A DNA stretch of 64,000 bases from Poritiphilus flavus (GCF_009901585.1 NZ_WXYO01000007.1:310001-374000); one strand, 5' to 3'; positions 1 to 9,006 are shown, counted from the first letter of the stretch. A program made the numbers and translations. The notes: generated by a model from the letters alone, not told the origin.

Positions 1-724
1 AAGAAGTTAACCAGGAATTCCCGCCTATGACCGAATTTTCACCAATAACGGTTTGCCCGCCAAGGATGGTAGCGTTAGCATATATGGTAACATTGTCCTC
101 AATGGTCGGGTGCCTTTTGGTCTTTTCCAGGTTTTTGGCTACATAAAGCGCTCCCAGAGTAACCCCCTGGTATATTTTGACATTATTTTTGATGACCGCA
201 GTTTCCCCTATGACAACACCGGTAGCGTGATCAATGAAAAAGGAATCCCCGATCTGTGCCCCGGGATTGATGTCCACACCAGTCTGCCGGTGGGCGTATT
301 CGGTCATCAGTCTCGGGACCATAGGAAAGCCTTTGCCGTAAAATCCGTGCGCAAGCCGGTAAATGGCAATGGCATAGAAACCGGGATAGGCCATATATAC
401 CTCTTCTATGGATAAGGAGGCCGGATCGCAACTCGCAATAGCTTCGGCATCCAGGTTGAGTTTCTCCAGGATCTGAGGAAGTGTACTCACATAATTCTGC
501 CAGATCTGCTTACAGGGTTTTTTCACGTCCCAGCAAGCCAGGCTGACCAGTTCATCAAATTGTACTTCCAGTTTTTCCAGGTTCTCCGCAACCGGGGTTT
601 CAATATCGAAAAGTGTCAGAAACAATAGATCTGTGAATGCTTCTGTTTTCTTCTTCAGCCGGTACCTGAGGTTTGGCTGCTTCTTGTTTTCCTTTATCTT
701 TTGGATGATTGATGAAGTATCCAT
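1..724 (-). CDS. cysE: Serine O-acetyltransferase (C-terminus cut by window edge)
   Basis: Reading the minus strand from the ATG at 722-724 gives an uninterrupted frame to base 1, about 241 residues, so the C-terminus lies outside the window. The N-terminal half is helical. The second half is a left-handed beta-helix of hexapeptide repeats containing the serine acetyltransferase signature DHATGVVIGETAVI, with the catalytic His and the acetyl-CoA-binding turns. The enzyme transfers acetyl from acetyl-CoA to L-serine to give O-acetylserine, the carbon acceptor for sulfide in cysteine synthesis, in the cytoplasm. The gene is likely followed by an O-acetylserine sulfhydrylase outside the window, but that is inference. 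A TAnnTTTG-like box lies 19 bases upstream of the start. Confidence 0.9.
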   Translation of the reverse strand, partial: MDTSSIIQKIKENKKQPNLRYRLKKKTEAFTDLLFLTLFDIETPVAENLEKLEVQFDELVSLACWDVKKPCKQIWQNYVSTLPQILEKLNLDAEAIASCDPASLSIEEVYMAYPGFYAIAIYRLAHGFYGKGFPMVPRLMTEYAHRQTGVDINPGAQIGDSFFIDHATGVVIGETAVIKNNVKIYQGVTLGALYVAKNLEKTKRHPTIEDNVTIYANATILGGQTVIGENSVIGGNSWLTS

Positions 725-742
725 AAGTCTTAAGTTGAAATC

Positions 743-750
743 CAAAATTA
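743..750 (-). promoter_or_regulatory. Candidate -7 box for cysE
   Basis: On the minus strand these bases read TAATTTTG, matching the Bacteroidota -7 consensus TAnnTTTG, 19 bases before the cysE ATG. No well-spaced -33 TTTG was found, so this rests on one hexamer-scale match. Confidence 0.3.
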
Positions 751-817
751 ACTATTATTTACAAAGCCTATCGGACAAAAAGGTTAACTTTAGCATAAAA
801 TTTTAGGGTAAGGTTTT

Positions 818-1498
818 ATGGCAATTTCCGTAATCTCAAAAGAAGTAATCCAGTTTCTGGAACAGTTAAAAAAGAACAATAACCGCGAGTGGTTCACTGC
901 CAATAAAAAGATATTCAAAGCCCGGGAGGCCGAGGCAAAAGAGTTTTTTAACGCCTTGATGAGTGAGTTGAATACTCATGACGATATTGAGAAATTGAAG
1001 ATGTTCCGGATCTACAGGGACGTTAGATTTTCCCATGACAAAACTCCATACCAACCGCATTTTGCGGGTTCGTTTTCGAGGGCTGGCGCACATCTCAGGG
1101 GAGGCTACTATTTGCGAATAAGACCTGGGGAGTCTTTTATTGCTACAGGTTTCTGGGGTCCGGAGAAGAATGACCTGCTCAGGATCCGGAAAGAATTCGA
1201 GATGGATGCCGGGGAATTCCGCAAAGTGATCAATGCCAAACCACTTAAGTCTGTTTGGGGCGAGTTGGAGGGAGAGGAAGTGAAGACCGCTCCCAAGGGC
1301 TTTAGTAAGGAAGATCCTAATATTGACCTAATCAAAAAGAAACAATTCATCTTCGTCCGGAATTTCACGGATGATGAAGTCACCGATCCGAATTTTCTGA
1401 ATGAAGTAAACCGCTCGTTTAAGGCCATCAGACCTTATTTTGATTTGATGAGCGACATACTGACCACCAACCTCAACGGGGAATCGCTGCTAGACTAA
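818..1498 (+). CDS. DUF2461 family protein
   Basis: A 226-residue cytoplasmic protein with the hallmarks of DUF2461 (TIGR02453): an N-terminal FLEQLKKNNNREWF segment (residues 13-26), the family core RIYRDVRFSHDKTPY (64-78) and a GGYYLRIRPGES strand. Length is normal for the family. Its molecular function is unknown; the family is widespread in Bacteroidota and Proteobacteria. No signal peptide or membrane helix is visible. It is preceded by TAACTTTA (785-792), close to a -7 box. It converges with the next gene and overlaps its end by nine bases, so the two genes share a termination region. Confidence 0.85.
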   Translation: MAISVISKEVIQFLEQLKKNNNREWFTANKKIFKAREAEAKEFFNALMSELNTHDDIEKLKMFRIYRDVRFSHDKTPYQPHFAGSFSRAGAHLRGGYYLRIRPGESFIATGFWGPEKNDLLRIRKEFEMDAGEFRKVINAKPLKSVWGELEGEEVKTAPKGFSKEDPNIDLIKKKQFIFVRNFTDDEVTDPNFLNEVNRSFKAIRPYFDLMSDILTTNLNGESLLD

Positions 1499-1900
1499 AA
1501 GCGGCTCTTCAAATAATTGGATCTGATCCTTAAGCCTGGCGATGACCATATTCATCATTCGCTTGTTTAAAGCTGAAGAATTTGTGATATAACCGGAGTA
1601 CTCTTCGGCTGTAAATTGCCCAATGACCATACCTTTCAAAGAGTTTCTGAACTTAATGTCCTTTTGGATGGCATTTTCAATATACAGTAGCCTTTTCTCG
1701 AGTCCCAGATCGTAAAAATGCCCCTTGTGCTTGTTTACGTAGTTTCTAAATGCAGCCAGGAATAGATCATTCTGAAATTTAATGATAGGCCTTAAAGTCG
1801 CGTTTTGAAAACGCTCTTCTTCGCTCATTTCAGGACTTACTCTTGCACTTGGAATATTCGGACGAATCTGTAGAAGACTTTGGGATCGTTCGTTCATCAC
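1490..1900 (-). CDS. Conserved flavobacterial hypothetical protein
   Basis: A 136-residue soluble protein, mostly helical, with a conserved-looking centre (FRNYVNKHKGHFYDLG, residues about 51-66) and no signal peptide. It resembles a small protein that is found across Flavobacteriia and often carries the label glyoxalase. I see no glyoxalase metal-binding pattern and would not assign that activity. Two consecutive ATG codons open the frame; either could be the start. It is convergent with the DUF2461 gene. Confidence 0.7.
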   Translation of the reverse strand: MMNERSQSLLQIRPNIPSARVSPEMSEEERFQNATLRPIIKFQNDLFLAAFRNYVNKHKGHFYDLGLEKRLLYIENAIQKDIKFRNSLKGMVIGQFTAEEYSGYITNSSALNKRMMNMVIARLKDQIQLFEEPLLV

Positions 1901-2223
1901 TGGAAGTTTTTATAAAGTTAGGGATAACAGCAAATGGTATTTTTTGGGATTTCTGTTAGTTGTTAACCGGGTTATGAACAGTTTTCCGATTGACGAATTG
2001 AACTATTTAAACCCTGCTCACGCTTTAATTTATGTGGGATGGGATTTGACAGGGCCCGGATGCCTGATCATTAAAAAAAGGAAAAATTCCGACCGCTTAT
2101 ACAACTTATCCTACCATACATACAAAAGAATTCGCTCCGGTTTCCTAAATGAAGTACTTTATTATGGTCATGCCAATTATCATGCGTGAACTAGTAATTG
2201 ATCATCCATAAAAACCCCCCGCC
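1901..2223. other. Intergenic region upstream of the UDG-like gene
   Basis: 323 bases between divergent genes. One 81-codon frame (1944-2189) is open but has no recognisable domain and an unconvincing composition, so I treat the region as non-coding. It probably holds the promoters of both flanking genes. No repeat or hairpin stood out. Confidence 0.5.
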
Positions 2224-3180
2224 ATGCCCTTCGCACTAGAAAAACTTATCGATAAAGCACACAGCGAAAAATCTTTCGAAGAAATTTGTGAACTCCCGGT
2301 AGCTGTACTGAGAGGAGTAACGGATAAAGATGCCATGCTCCTGGAGAAAGCTTTCGGGATCACAACCGTAGAAGACCTGGGAACGAATCCCTATTTTCTC
2401 AATGCACTGAATATTTTCAGGGCAACTCTGGACAAGACCTACGATTCCGGACCGCCGGCATTCTGGGTCAAAAAATTTGCCAGGCTTTCTGATGATTATT
2501 TTATCAATCACCCTTCGGAACGCTTTAGAACCAGCTTCGGGGGTGTCCTCTACCGCGGTCGGTTGGACAATACCGCCAGGCTGCTCATCATAGGGCAGGA
2601 CCCCTCTACCGATGAAGCCATTGCGAGAAGGGCCTTTGTAGGCTCTGCGGGCCAACGCTTGCAAAAATTCCTCAGTAAAATTGGAATCACCCGATCTTAT
2701 ACCATCATGAACACTTTTGCCTATAGTATCAAAGGACAGTTCAATACGGAAATGCGGAATATCTCACTCGAAGCGCCCTTAAAGGAATTCCGGGAGGAGC
2801 TTATGGACACTATAATTGCAAAAAACCCCATACAAGCCATTCTTACCTTCGGAGCTGGTGCAAAACACGCCGTGGAAAATTGGGAAAATAGAGAGGAAAT
2901 TCCGGTTTTCCATCTGGTACACCCCACGGCTCCGGAAGGTACTACACACCCCAGTTGGAACGAGATGTTGCCTCAAATCGCGGATTTTGTGATCCCGGAC
3001 GATCCCTCACTTGTAGACCTCACTCCCTATGAAGGAAATTGGAATAACGAGCTGCACGCAATAGATATTCCCCGATTCGACCTGCCTTATGACGTTCCCT
3101 TTTGGCACGGGACTGGCGGAACACGAAGTCGCCGGGACCCTGCAGACCGTGTAAAAAACATAATTTGGCAATCACCATAA
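2224..3180 (+). CDS. Uracil-DNA glycosylase superfamily protein with N-terminal HhH-like segment
   Basis: A 318-residue soluble protein. Residues 115-240 carry UDG-fold landmarks: LLIIGQDPS (motif A, Asp126 where family 1 has its catalytic Asp in GQDPYH), a central NTFAYSIKGQ with Asn163 and a late LVHPTAPEG with His233. The N-terminal segment (VLRGVTDKDAMLLEKAFGI, residues 28-46, then TTVEDLG) looks like a helix-hairpin-helix DNA- or protein-binding unit. The C-terminal tail of about 70 residues is unlike classical Ung. It probably binds or excises damaged bases, but the motif set differs from families 1 to 6, so the substrate is open. Only three bases separate it from the following fusion gene, a strong sign of co-translation. 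Confidence 0.75.
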   Translation: MPFALEKLIDKAHSEKSFEEICELPVAVLRGVTDKDAMLLEKAFGITTVEDLGTNPYFLNALNIFRATLDKTYDSGPPAFWVKKFARLSDDYFINHPSERFRTSFGGVLYRGRLDNTARLLIIGQDPSTDEAIARRAFVGSAGQRLQKFLSKIGITRSYTIMNTFAYSIKGQFNTEMRNISLEAPLKEFREELMDTIIAKNPIQAILTFGAGAKHAVENWENREEIPVFHLVHPTAPEGTTHPSWNEMLPQIADFVIPDDPSLVDLTPYEGNWNNELHAIDIPRFDLPYDVPFWHGTGGTRSRRDPADRVKNIIWQSP

Positions 3181-3183
3181 ATC

Positions 3184-6100
3184 ATGCCCGACCAACAGAT
3201 ACATGCCCATTTTGACTTGAAATACGCCCTTGAGGGCAGAATAGTAACCCTTGATGAAAACAGCACCGTGATAGATCGGGGCAGACTGTTTATTGATAAG
3301 GGAAACATTGTTGATATCCGTCCCGTGGGCGGTGGGTTCCCGGAAGGTTTTGGGAGCAAGGACGTTATAAAATCAGGGGGCACCATTTTCCCCGGGCTTA
3401 TTGAACTCCACAATCACCTTCCCTACAATATTCTTCCCTATTGGGTGGCCGACAGACAATATACCAATCACGAGCAGTGGAAAAGGGTAAAGGGATATAA
3501 GGTCAATGTTACCGGACCCATGCAAACTCTCGGAAAGACCCCGGGTTTCCCCGAGGCCATCGTCAGATATGTGGAATGCAAGTCACTCATAGGTGGTGTC
3601 ACTACCTCCCAGGGGATCACGCTTGCCAATTCCAGCCTGACAAAAAGGATATTTCACGGGATCACCAGGAATGTGGAAGAGACCAATGAGGCTGTACTGC
3701 CGGAAGCTCTTACCCGAATCGCGGATGTCCGGCCCGGGCAGGCAGATGCTTTTAGCAATTCCCTCTCAACAGTAAAGACCAGATTGTTACATCTTTCGGA
3801 AGGTATTGATAACAAAGCCCGATCTTTCTTTACTAACCTCCGGAAGCAGGATGGTAGCTGGGCCATCACGGATAAACTGAATGGAATACACTGTACCGGT
3901 CTTCATTCTGAAGATTTTGCGGTTTACGGCGCTCAGGGCGGAACCATGACCTGGTCTCCCATGAGTAACCTGGTACTGTACGGAGCCACTGCTGATATAC
4001 AGGCAGCAAAAGACAATAACATCCTGATAGCCCTGGGATCAGACTGGTCTCCCAGTGGCAGTAAGAATCTTTTGGAAGAACTCAAAGTGGCCTACCTGGT
4101 CAGTAAGAATCATGCGGACATGCCCTTGTTCAGCAATGAAGAACTGGTTCGAATGGCTACTTCAAACCCGGCCAGGATTCTCGGTTGGGAAAATGCTCTG
4201 GGATCCTTAAGCGTGGGAATGAAAGCTGATCTCATAGTAGTCAGTGGCTATAAGGGGGATGCCTATGAAAAACTTATAGAGGCGACCGAACGCAGTCTTG
4301 TGGCCGTTTTCGTCAATGGAGTAGTGCGCTGTGGACAAAATCGCATCCTCAGGAAGTTTAATTTTGATACAGTTGATATAGAAAAATTCCAAATCAATTC
4401 CTCAAAAAGATACCTTTACCTTAAGGAATCCAATACGGACACAGGGCTTTCAAATATTACCCTGAACGAGGCTAAAACCAGGATCTCCTCCGGTCTTCTG
4501 AATATACAGCAGCTGGCCCTGGATCTGGAAACAGCCCATGGCGATGGCCTGCTTTCTGCTTCAGCCAATCCTTTTGATATGGACTGGTATTTAGTCCCGG
4601 ATTTTCACAGTGACCTGGACGGACACGATCACGATGACGCTCATCTGGAGTGGGGGGCAAGTGTACCCTTTAGTGAGGTCGCGGAACCCATTCCCATAGA
4701 TCTGCTTACCGTTTTGGAGGATGATGAGCACTTCCATCGAATGGCTCAACATCCGGTACCGGATTACATTCGCAAAGAACTGCCTGCCTTTTATGACCGG
4801 CCTGCACTATCCCTGGATCAAAGCATGTATTCTGATGAGGATGGCAGATGGGACAACTTTGCCGAGCTTATGCCTCTTGAAACCTTTTTGAAATCTGCCA
4901 GCAATCTCTCGGTTGAGGACAAGTTACTCATCCTGCAACAGGCCAGGGCTATACTGGAGGAAGCTTACGTCCACAGAGTGCTGAAGAAGTCCATGTATGC
5001 AATACATCCAATAGATCGTATATCATTGATGATTAGGGATATAAGGTATCGTACTTCAACTGATGAAGACGACAAGAACTTTCATAAGGAACTATTGGAT
5101 ATCTTTAGTTCGCTACGCGATTTGCATACGCGTTATATACTCCCACACCCCTATAAGAATCGTTTCGCATTCCTTCCTTTCCTGATCGAACGATATTATG
5201 CCACCCCTGAAGATGAGGATGCGGTTTATATCATAACTACGGTCTTCAAAGGGGTGGAAAAGGACTTTCCGGAACTGAAAGCCGGTCTTGAGGTGCTCTA
5301 CTGGAATAACATCCCGATAAAGCGGGCTATTGAGCTCAACTCAGAGAACCAGTCCGGAAGTAATGAAGAAGCCCGGATCGCCCGTGGACTGGATACCCTA
5401 ACTGTTAGATCATTAGGTACAACCACTCCGCCGGATGCGTCTAGGATCCGCTTGTCTTGTTATGACCATGAAATAGGGGAGCCTGTAGATCTGGAATTTG
5501 AATGGTTAGTGTCTTACTACCCGCCTTATTTTGACAGTTCCGTGGAAGAATTAAGTGCAACATTGGTTGCCCATGGATTTGATTATGATACGCTTTCCGT
5601 GAACCAAATGAAAGCCAATTTGTATAGCGGGGTTTCCGGTAAGAAGAGGCGTAAAAAAAGTGGCAAATGGGTTAGGCCCACCAACTACCCAAAGGCTATG
5701 AAAGGCCGTATTATAGATGGGAAAAATGCAAATAGTACTGTGGGCTATATCCGGATATACAGCTTCGCGGTTCCCGGCGCTTTGGAATTCCTGCAAGACT
5801 TTGAAGAAGTTTTCTCCGAATTAGAGAATCGCGGTATTAAAGGGTTGATACTCGATATCAGGGGAAATGGCGGAGGCCTTATAACGGCAAGCGAAATGCT
5901 GCTCGCGAGATTGGTGGGGAAAGAAGTGGAGTTTCAGAAGGCCCAGTTCATCAATTCCGAACTAACCCTGAAACTTTGCGAAAATTATGGGGTAGATAGC
6001 CCTATTATAGATCTGTCTAACTGGACACGCTCCATATCGCTTTCTAAACGTACAGGAGACTATTATTCCAACGGCTATCCAATCACTAAAGTAGCGGATA

Positions 6101-6501
6101 AAAGCAAGATAGAACGTCTGTGCAACTTGCCTATGGCCCTGATAACTGATGCTCTCTGTTATAGCGCGGCGGATATGTTCGCTGCCGGTTTCCAGGATCA
6201 CAAACTAGGAAAAGTTATAGGGATCGATGGAAACACGGGTGCAGGTGGAGCTAATGTCTGGAGCCATGAAACGCTAAGACGACTGACAGCCAGGGCAGGA
6301 TTGGATCAACTTGGATTAAAACCATTGCCTAAAGGAGCGAACTTCAACTTTGCCGTGAGACGCATTCTCAGGAAGAACAATGAGCCGATAGAAGATTTAG
6401 GAATTCTGCCGGATGTAGTGCATAAAATTACCAGGGAAGACTTGCTCAAAGGCAATCCGGACCTGATCAGGCGAACCATGGAGGTGCTGTTCGAGTCTTA
6501 G
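3184..6501 (+). CDS. Amidohydrolase / S41 peptidase fusion protein
   Basis: A 1105-residue protein without signal peptide or membrane helix, so likely cytoplasmic. Residues 10-390 form an amidohydrolase-superfamily domain: composite beta-sandwich start, metal-binding H76-N-H78, HLSEG with His203 and Glu206, GLHSED around His241, and the catalytic Asp of GSDWSP (Asp287). Residues about 400-620 are an uncharacterised linker. The rest is an S41 (C-terminal processing/tricorn-like) peptidase: GYIRIYSF strand, DIRGNGGG (Arg893 onward) and candidate nucleophile Ser994 in DALCYSAADMF. Two hydrolase families in one chain suggest sequential processing of a modified peptide or a regulatory switch; that is inference. 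Translation is probably coupled to the UDG-like gene upstream. Confidence 0.8.
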   Translation: MPDQQIHAHFDLKYALEGRIVTLDENSTVIDRGRLFIDKGNIVDIRPVGGGFPEGFGSKDVIKSGGTIFPGLIELHNHLPYNILPYWVADRQYTNHEQWKRVKGYKVNVTGPMQTLGKTPGFPEAIVRYVECKSLIGGVTTSQGITLANSSLTKRIFHGITRNVEETNEAVLPEALTRIADVRPGQADAFSNSLSTVKTRLLHLSEGIDNKARSFFTNLRKQDGSWAITDKLNGIHCTGLHSEDFAVYGAQGGTMTWSPMSNLVLYGATADIQAAKDNNILIALGSDWSPSGSKNLLEELKVAYLVSKNHADMPLFSNEELVRMATSNPARILGWENALGSLSVGMKADLIVVSGYKGDAYEKLIEATERSLVAVFVNGVVRCGQNRILRKFNFDTVDIEKFQINSSKRYLYLKESNTDTGLSNITLNEAKTRISSGLLNIQQLALDLETAHGDGLLSASANPFDMDWYLVPDFHSDLDGHDHDDAHLEWGASVPFSEVAEPIPIDLLTVLEDDEHFHRMAQHPVPDYIRKELPAFYDRPALSLDQSMYSDEDGRWDNFAELMPLETFLKSASNLSVEDKLLILQQARAILEEAYVHRVLKKSMYAIHPIDRISLMIRDIRYRTSTDEDDKNFHKELLDIFSSLRDLHTRYILPHPYKNRFAFLPFLIERYYATPEDEDAVYIITTVFKGVEKDFPELKAGLEVLYWNNIPIKRAIELNSENQSGSNEEARIARGLDTLTVRSLGTTTPPDASRIRLSCYDHEIGEPVDLEFEWLVSYYPPYFDSSVEELSATLVAHGFDYDTLSVNQMKANLYSGVSGKKRRKKSGKWVRPTNYPKAMKGRIIDGKNANSTVGYIRIYSFAVPGALEFLQDFEEVFSELENRGIKGLILDIRGNGGGLITASEMLLARLVGKEVEFQKAQFINSELTLKLCENYGVDSPIIDLSNWTRSISLSKRTGDYYSNGYPITKVADKSKIERLCNLPMALITDALCYSAADMFAAGFQDHKLGKVIGIDGNTGAGGANVWSHETLRRLTARAGLDQLGLKPLPKGANFNFAVRRILRKNNEPIEDLGILPDVVHKITREDLLKGNPDLIRRTMEVLFES

Positions 6502-6514
6502 TCAGCTTTATAGG

Positions 6515-7024
6515 CTATTGCAGCTGAAACACCAGTTTTAGCCTTACCTTATTGTCCTCTTTTTTCTTCTTCAGGACGGTTATTCCAAAATCTACCGTGT
6601 TAAGTGTAGCTGTGCCGGTCAACAGATCACCCTGCTTCCGGAAGGCAATGGTAAGTGGTTTGGAAATCCCTTTCATAGTTAGGGTTCCGTTCACTTTGTA
6701 GTCGTTCCCGCTGACTGTTATCTGATTGCTCTTAAAGCTGATTTCAGGAAAGTTGTCCTCGTCAAAATACTTTCTGCCTTTCAGAGACCAGTCCCTTAAA
6801 AAGTTACCCGTTTTGAGGGTTGTAACCTTTACCGAACCCTTGAAAACAGAGCCGGGCAGGTCATCAGCATATACCTTGGAATCTGAAGTAAAACCATCAA
6901 GGGTGCCATCTACTCCTTTGGCTAAAAATTCAAATGAGATATCCCTGGCAACAAGTTTTTTCTGGCCGAAAACTGTGGGTTGCAAAACGAGCAATGCCAG
7001 CAACAGCAAAAAATTCAATTTCAT
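6515..7024 (-). CDS. YceI family periplasmic protein
   Basis: A 169-residue protein with a Sec signal peptide (about 20 residues ending in VFGQ) and a YceI-type lipocalin-like beta-barrel: SFEFLAKGVDGT, FKGSVKVTTL, FDEDNFPEISFKS and a strand-rich C-terminus GTLTMKGISKPL. YceI proteins bind isoprenoid or amide lipids in the periplasm; the ligand here is unknown. It converges with the amidohydrolase/S41 gene, leaving 13 bases between stops. Confidence 0.85.
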   Translation of the reverse strand: MKLNFLLLLALLVLQPTVFGQKKLVARDISFEFLAKGVDGTLDGFTSDSKVYADDLPGSVFKGSVKVTTLKTGNFLRDWSLKGRKYFDEDNFPEISFKSNQITVSGNDYKVNGTLTMKGISKPLTIAFRKQGDLLTGTATLNTVDFGITVLKKKKEDNKVRLKLVFQLQ

Positions 7025-7188
7025 AGTTCTTTTTTTATCGCCCGGAGGCCTTGCTAAATTAGCACAAAAGAATTTAACGACGAATTGGTGAAAAAACTCG
7101 ACGGAAAGCTCTTAATGTACTAAAATACAGGGATGTAGTATGGAGAATTTGTAGTAATTTGCAAAGAGGACAAATCACTAATTTGAAA

Positions 7189-7545
7189 ATGAAAAGAACT
7201 TCACTCTTAGCCCTGGGGTGCGCCTTTTTCTTTTGCATGGCGTTTCAAGCCGTTAACGCACAACAAAGGGATCCAAATACTACAGACGATAAATCCCTGA
7301 AAGTAAAAAAGAGGACCGTAATGGAAAGGTATGAGCCGGAAATGATCCTTTCTGTTGAAAAACGCGTTGAATTAAAGAAACAAAGACTTGCCACGATCAA
7401 AAAACGCAGGCAGATCATAGATACCCTCGATATATCAGAACGTAAAAAGCGCCGTCTCCTGAAGGAACTCTATCAATCCCCGTCCTCTGAGAAATGGGAT
7501 AAGTTGATCGCAGACATAGAGTTCGAAGAGGATCCGCAAGACTGA
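7189..7545 (+). CDS. Small secreted protein, paralogue of the 40069 gene
   Basis: A 118-residue protein when started at the ATG at 7189; a TTG ten codons upstream is in frame but would place charged residues ahead of the signal peptide. Residues 1-24 are a Sec signal ending in VNAQQ. The rest is very basic and helical, with the core IIDTLDISERKKRRLLKELY near the C-terminus. The same core occurs in the small secreted protein encoded at 40069-40410, so the two are paralogues. Function unknown; no known domain recognised. A terminator-like hairpin follows. Confidence 0.75.
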   Translation: MKRTSLLALGCAFFFCMAFQAVNAQQRDPNTTDDKSLKVKKRTVMERYEPEMILSVEKRVELKKQRLATIKKRRQIIDTLDISERKKRRLLKELYQSPSSEKWDKLIADIEFEEDPQD

Positions 7546-7555
7546 GTGCTTAGCT

Positions 7556-7583
7556 CCCGGAAACAGGCAGGTTTTCGGGCTTT
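7556..7583 (+). terminator. Intrinsic terminator-like hairpin
   Basis: CCCGGAAAC pairs with GTTTTCGGG (nine pairs, one G-U) around the six-base loop AGGCAG, followed by CTTT. It lies 11 bases after the stop of the preceding gene. Confidence 0.55.
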
Positions 7584-7711
7584 AAAATGTTAAAGCTATA
7601 CCAACAAATCGTTAAACTATCGGTTAGGATGTTTTGGCAGTAGGAAATTATGCGCAAATTGCGTAACTTAATGTGCGCATTAGCGTAGAACAACCCCAAA
7701 ACTCCTAACTG

Positions 7712-8047
7712 ATGAAGACAGCGGAATATCCTTCCAGGAAAGACCGGGACACTATGCCCATGATCCTAAGGCTAGAACGTAACAATTCGCAAATCCTATG
7801 CCTTAAAGACAAATTGAGTTCGTATGTCTGCGAACCAAAGACCCTGAGTTTGTTTGAACACATGGAATCGCTGAAAAGCAGATTGGAACGTATGCGAAAT
7901 TCCAATCTGGAGGTAATTTCCATGTTAAAAGACCAGAAGAAAGCTCTTGAAATCAGAAAAGAGAACATCGTCAACCGCTTTAAGGAGTTCAAAGAGTTGG
8001 AAGACAATGTGTTTGAATATATCGGGATGGCGCGCATGCACTGTTAG
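7712..8047 (+). CDS. Small coiled-coil hypothetical protein
   Basis: A 111-residue soluble protein. From about residue 20 it is almost entirely helical with heptad-like leucine/isoleucine spacing (LKDKLSSYVC, MESLKSRLERMRNS, VISMLKDQKKALEIRKENI), suggesting a coiled coil. No catalytic motif is seen. Two cysteine positions (CL, VCEP) and a C-terminal MHC tail are present. It converges with the TerC gene 11 bases away. Function unknown; it is likely real because it is long for the gap and has coding-like composition. Confidence 0.6.
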   Translation: MKTAEYPSRKDRDTMPMILRLERNNSQILCLKDKLSSYVCEPKTLSLFEHMESLKSRLERMRNSNLEVISMLKDQKKALEIRKENIVNRFKEFKELEDNVFEYIGMARMHC

Positions 8048-8058
8048 AGCACCAAAAG

Positions 8059-9006
8059 TTACTCCTCCAGTACTCTTTCAGGAATTCTCACAGAGGCTAC
8101 TATCCCCGCCACAAGGGAGACTACGATAACCGTTAGTGATACCCACTCCGGGGGGTGGATATAATCCGATAGCAACATTTTTAGTCCTACAAAAGCCAGG
8201 ATCACCACCAGGCTATAATTGATATACCTGAATTTCTGCAGCATTCGGGAAACCAGAAAATACATGGACCGCAATCCCAATATGGCCAGGATGTTAGAAC
8301 TAAAAACGATAAAAGGGTCAGCGGTAATAGCCAGTATGGCCGGAATACTGTCTAGTGCAAAGAGAATATCTGTCAGTTCAATGACCAGTAAAGCAACGAA
8401 TAGGGGGGTAGCCGCTAAAAGCCCCATCCGCTTTACAAAGAACTGATTTCCCTGAATGGCTCCGGTAACCGGAAAGATCTTTTTTACCTTGCGGAACACA
8501 AAGGACTTATTGGGATCAAAATCATCGTCCTCCGATTTCAGCATTTTAAAAGCCGTGTACAATAGGAACAGCCCAAAAACATAAATGATCCAATCAAACT
8601 TGTTGATCAGCGCTACTCCGAATACGATCATCAAAGCCCTGAAGACGATGGCTCCTAAAATACCCCAGAAAAGCACCCGGTGCTGATAAAGGGGTGGGAT
8701 CTTAAAGGAGGTAAAAATTACAGCGATCACAAAGACATTATCAATGCTCAGGGAGAGCTCGATCAGATAACCCGTTATGTACTTTAGTACAGCTCCTCCC
8801 GGGCTCAGGCCGGTAGGATTCTCAATAAGTCCGTCGGAAAATAACCAGAAGATCACCCCACTGAAAGAAAGGGCAACGGTTACCCAAACAGCAGTCCAAA
8901 TCCCGGCTTCCTTACTTCGGATAACATGGTCCTTCCGGTTAAATACCCCCAGGTCTAGCGCGAGAAATACGAAAATCAGGCTAATGAATGAGCCCCAGAT
9001 CCACAT
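8059..9006 (-). CDS. TerC/Alx family integral membrane protein
   Basis: A 315-residue polytopic membrane protein with eight or nine hydrophobic helices. It has the TerC signature ELSLSIDNVFV (acidic residues within the membrane), a cytoplasmic loop rich in Asp (SEDDDFDPNKS) and the second conserved LIELTDILFALDSIPA repeat. Family members (TerC, Alx) are linked to tellurite resistance and to manganese export in the inner membrane; the manganese role is the best-supported one. The start codon follows a short hydrophilic-free N-terminus (MWIWGSFISL), usual for the family. Divergent from pta. Confidence 0.88.
   Translation of the reverse strand: MWIWGSFISLIFVFLALDLGVFNRKDHVIRSKEAGIWTAVWVTVALSFSGVIFWLFSDGLIENPTGLSPGGAVLKYITGYLIELSLSIDNVFVIAVIFTSFKIPPLYQHRVLFWGILGAIVFRALMIVFGVALINKFDWIIYVFGLFLLYTAFKMLKSEDDDFDPNKSFVFRKVKKIFPVTGAIQGNQFFVKRMGLLAATPLFVALLVIELTDILFALDSIPAILAITADPFIVFSSNILAILGLRSMYFLVSRMLQKFRYINYSLVVILAFVGLKMLLSDYIHPPEWVSLTVIVVSLVAGIVASVRIPERVLEE

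Noticed and set aside
1944-2189. 81-codon open frame between the 1490 and 2224 genes
   Set aside because: No domain, no signal peptide or coherent hydrophobic pattern; it lies in the region where the promoter of the UDG-like gene must be.
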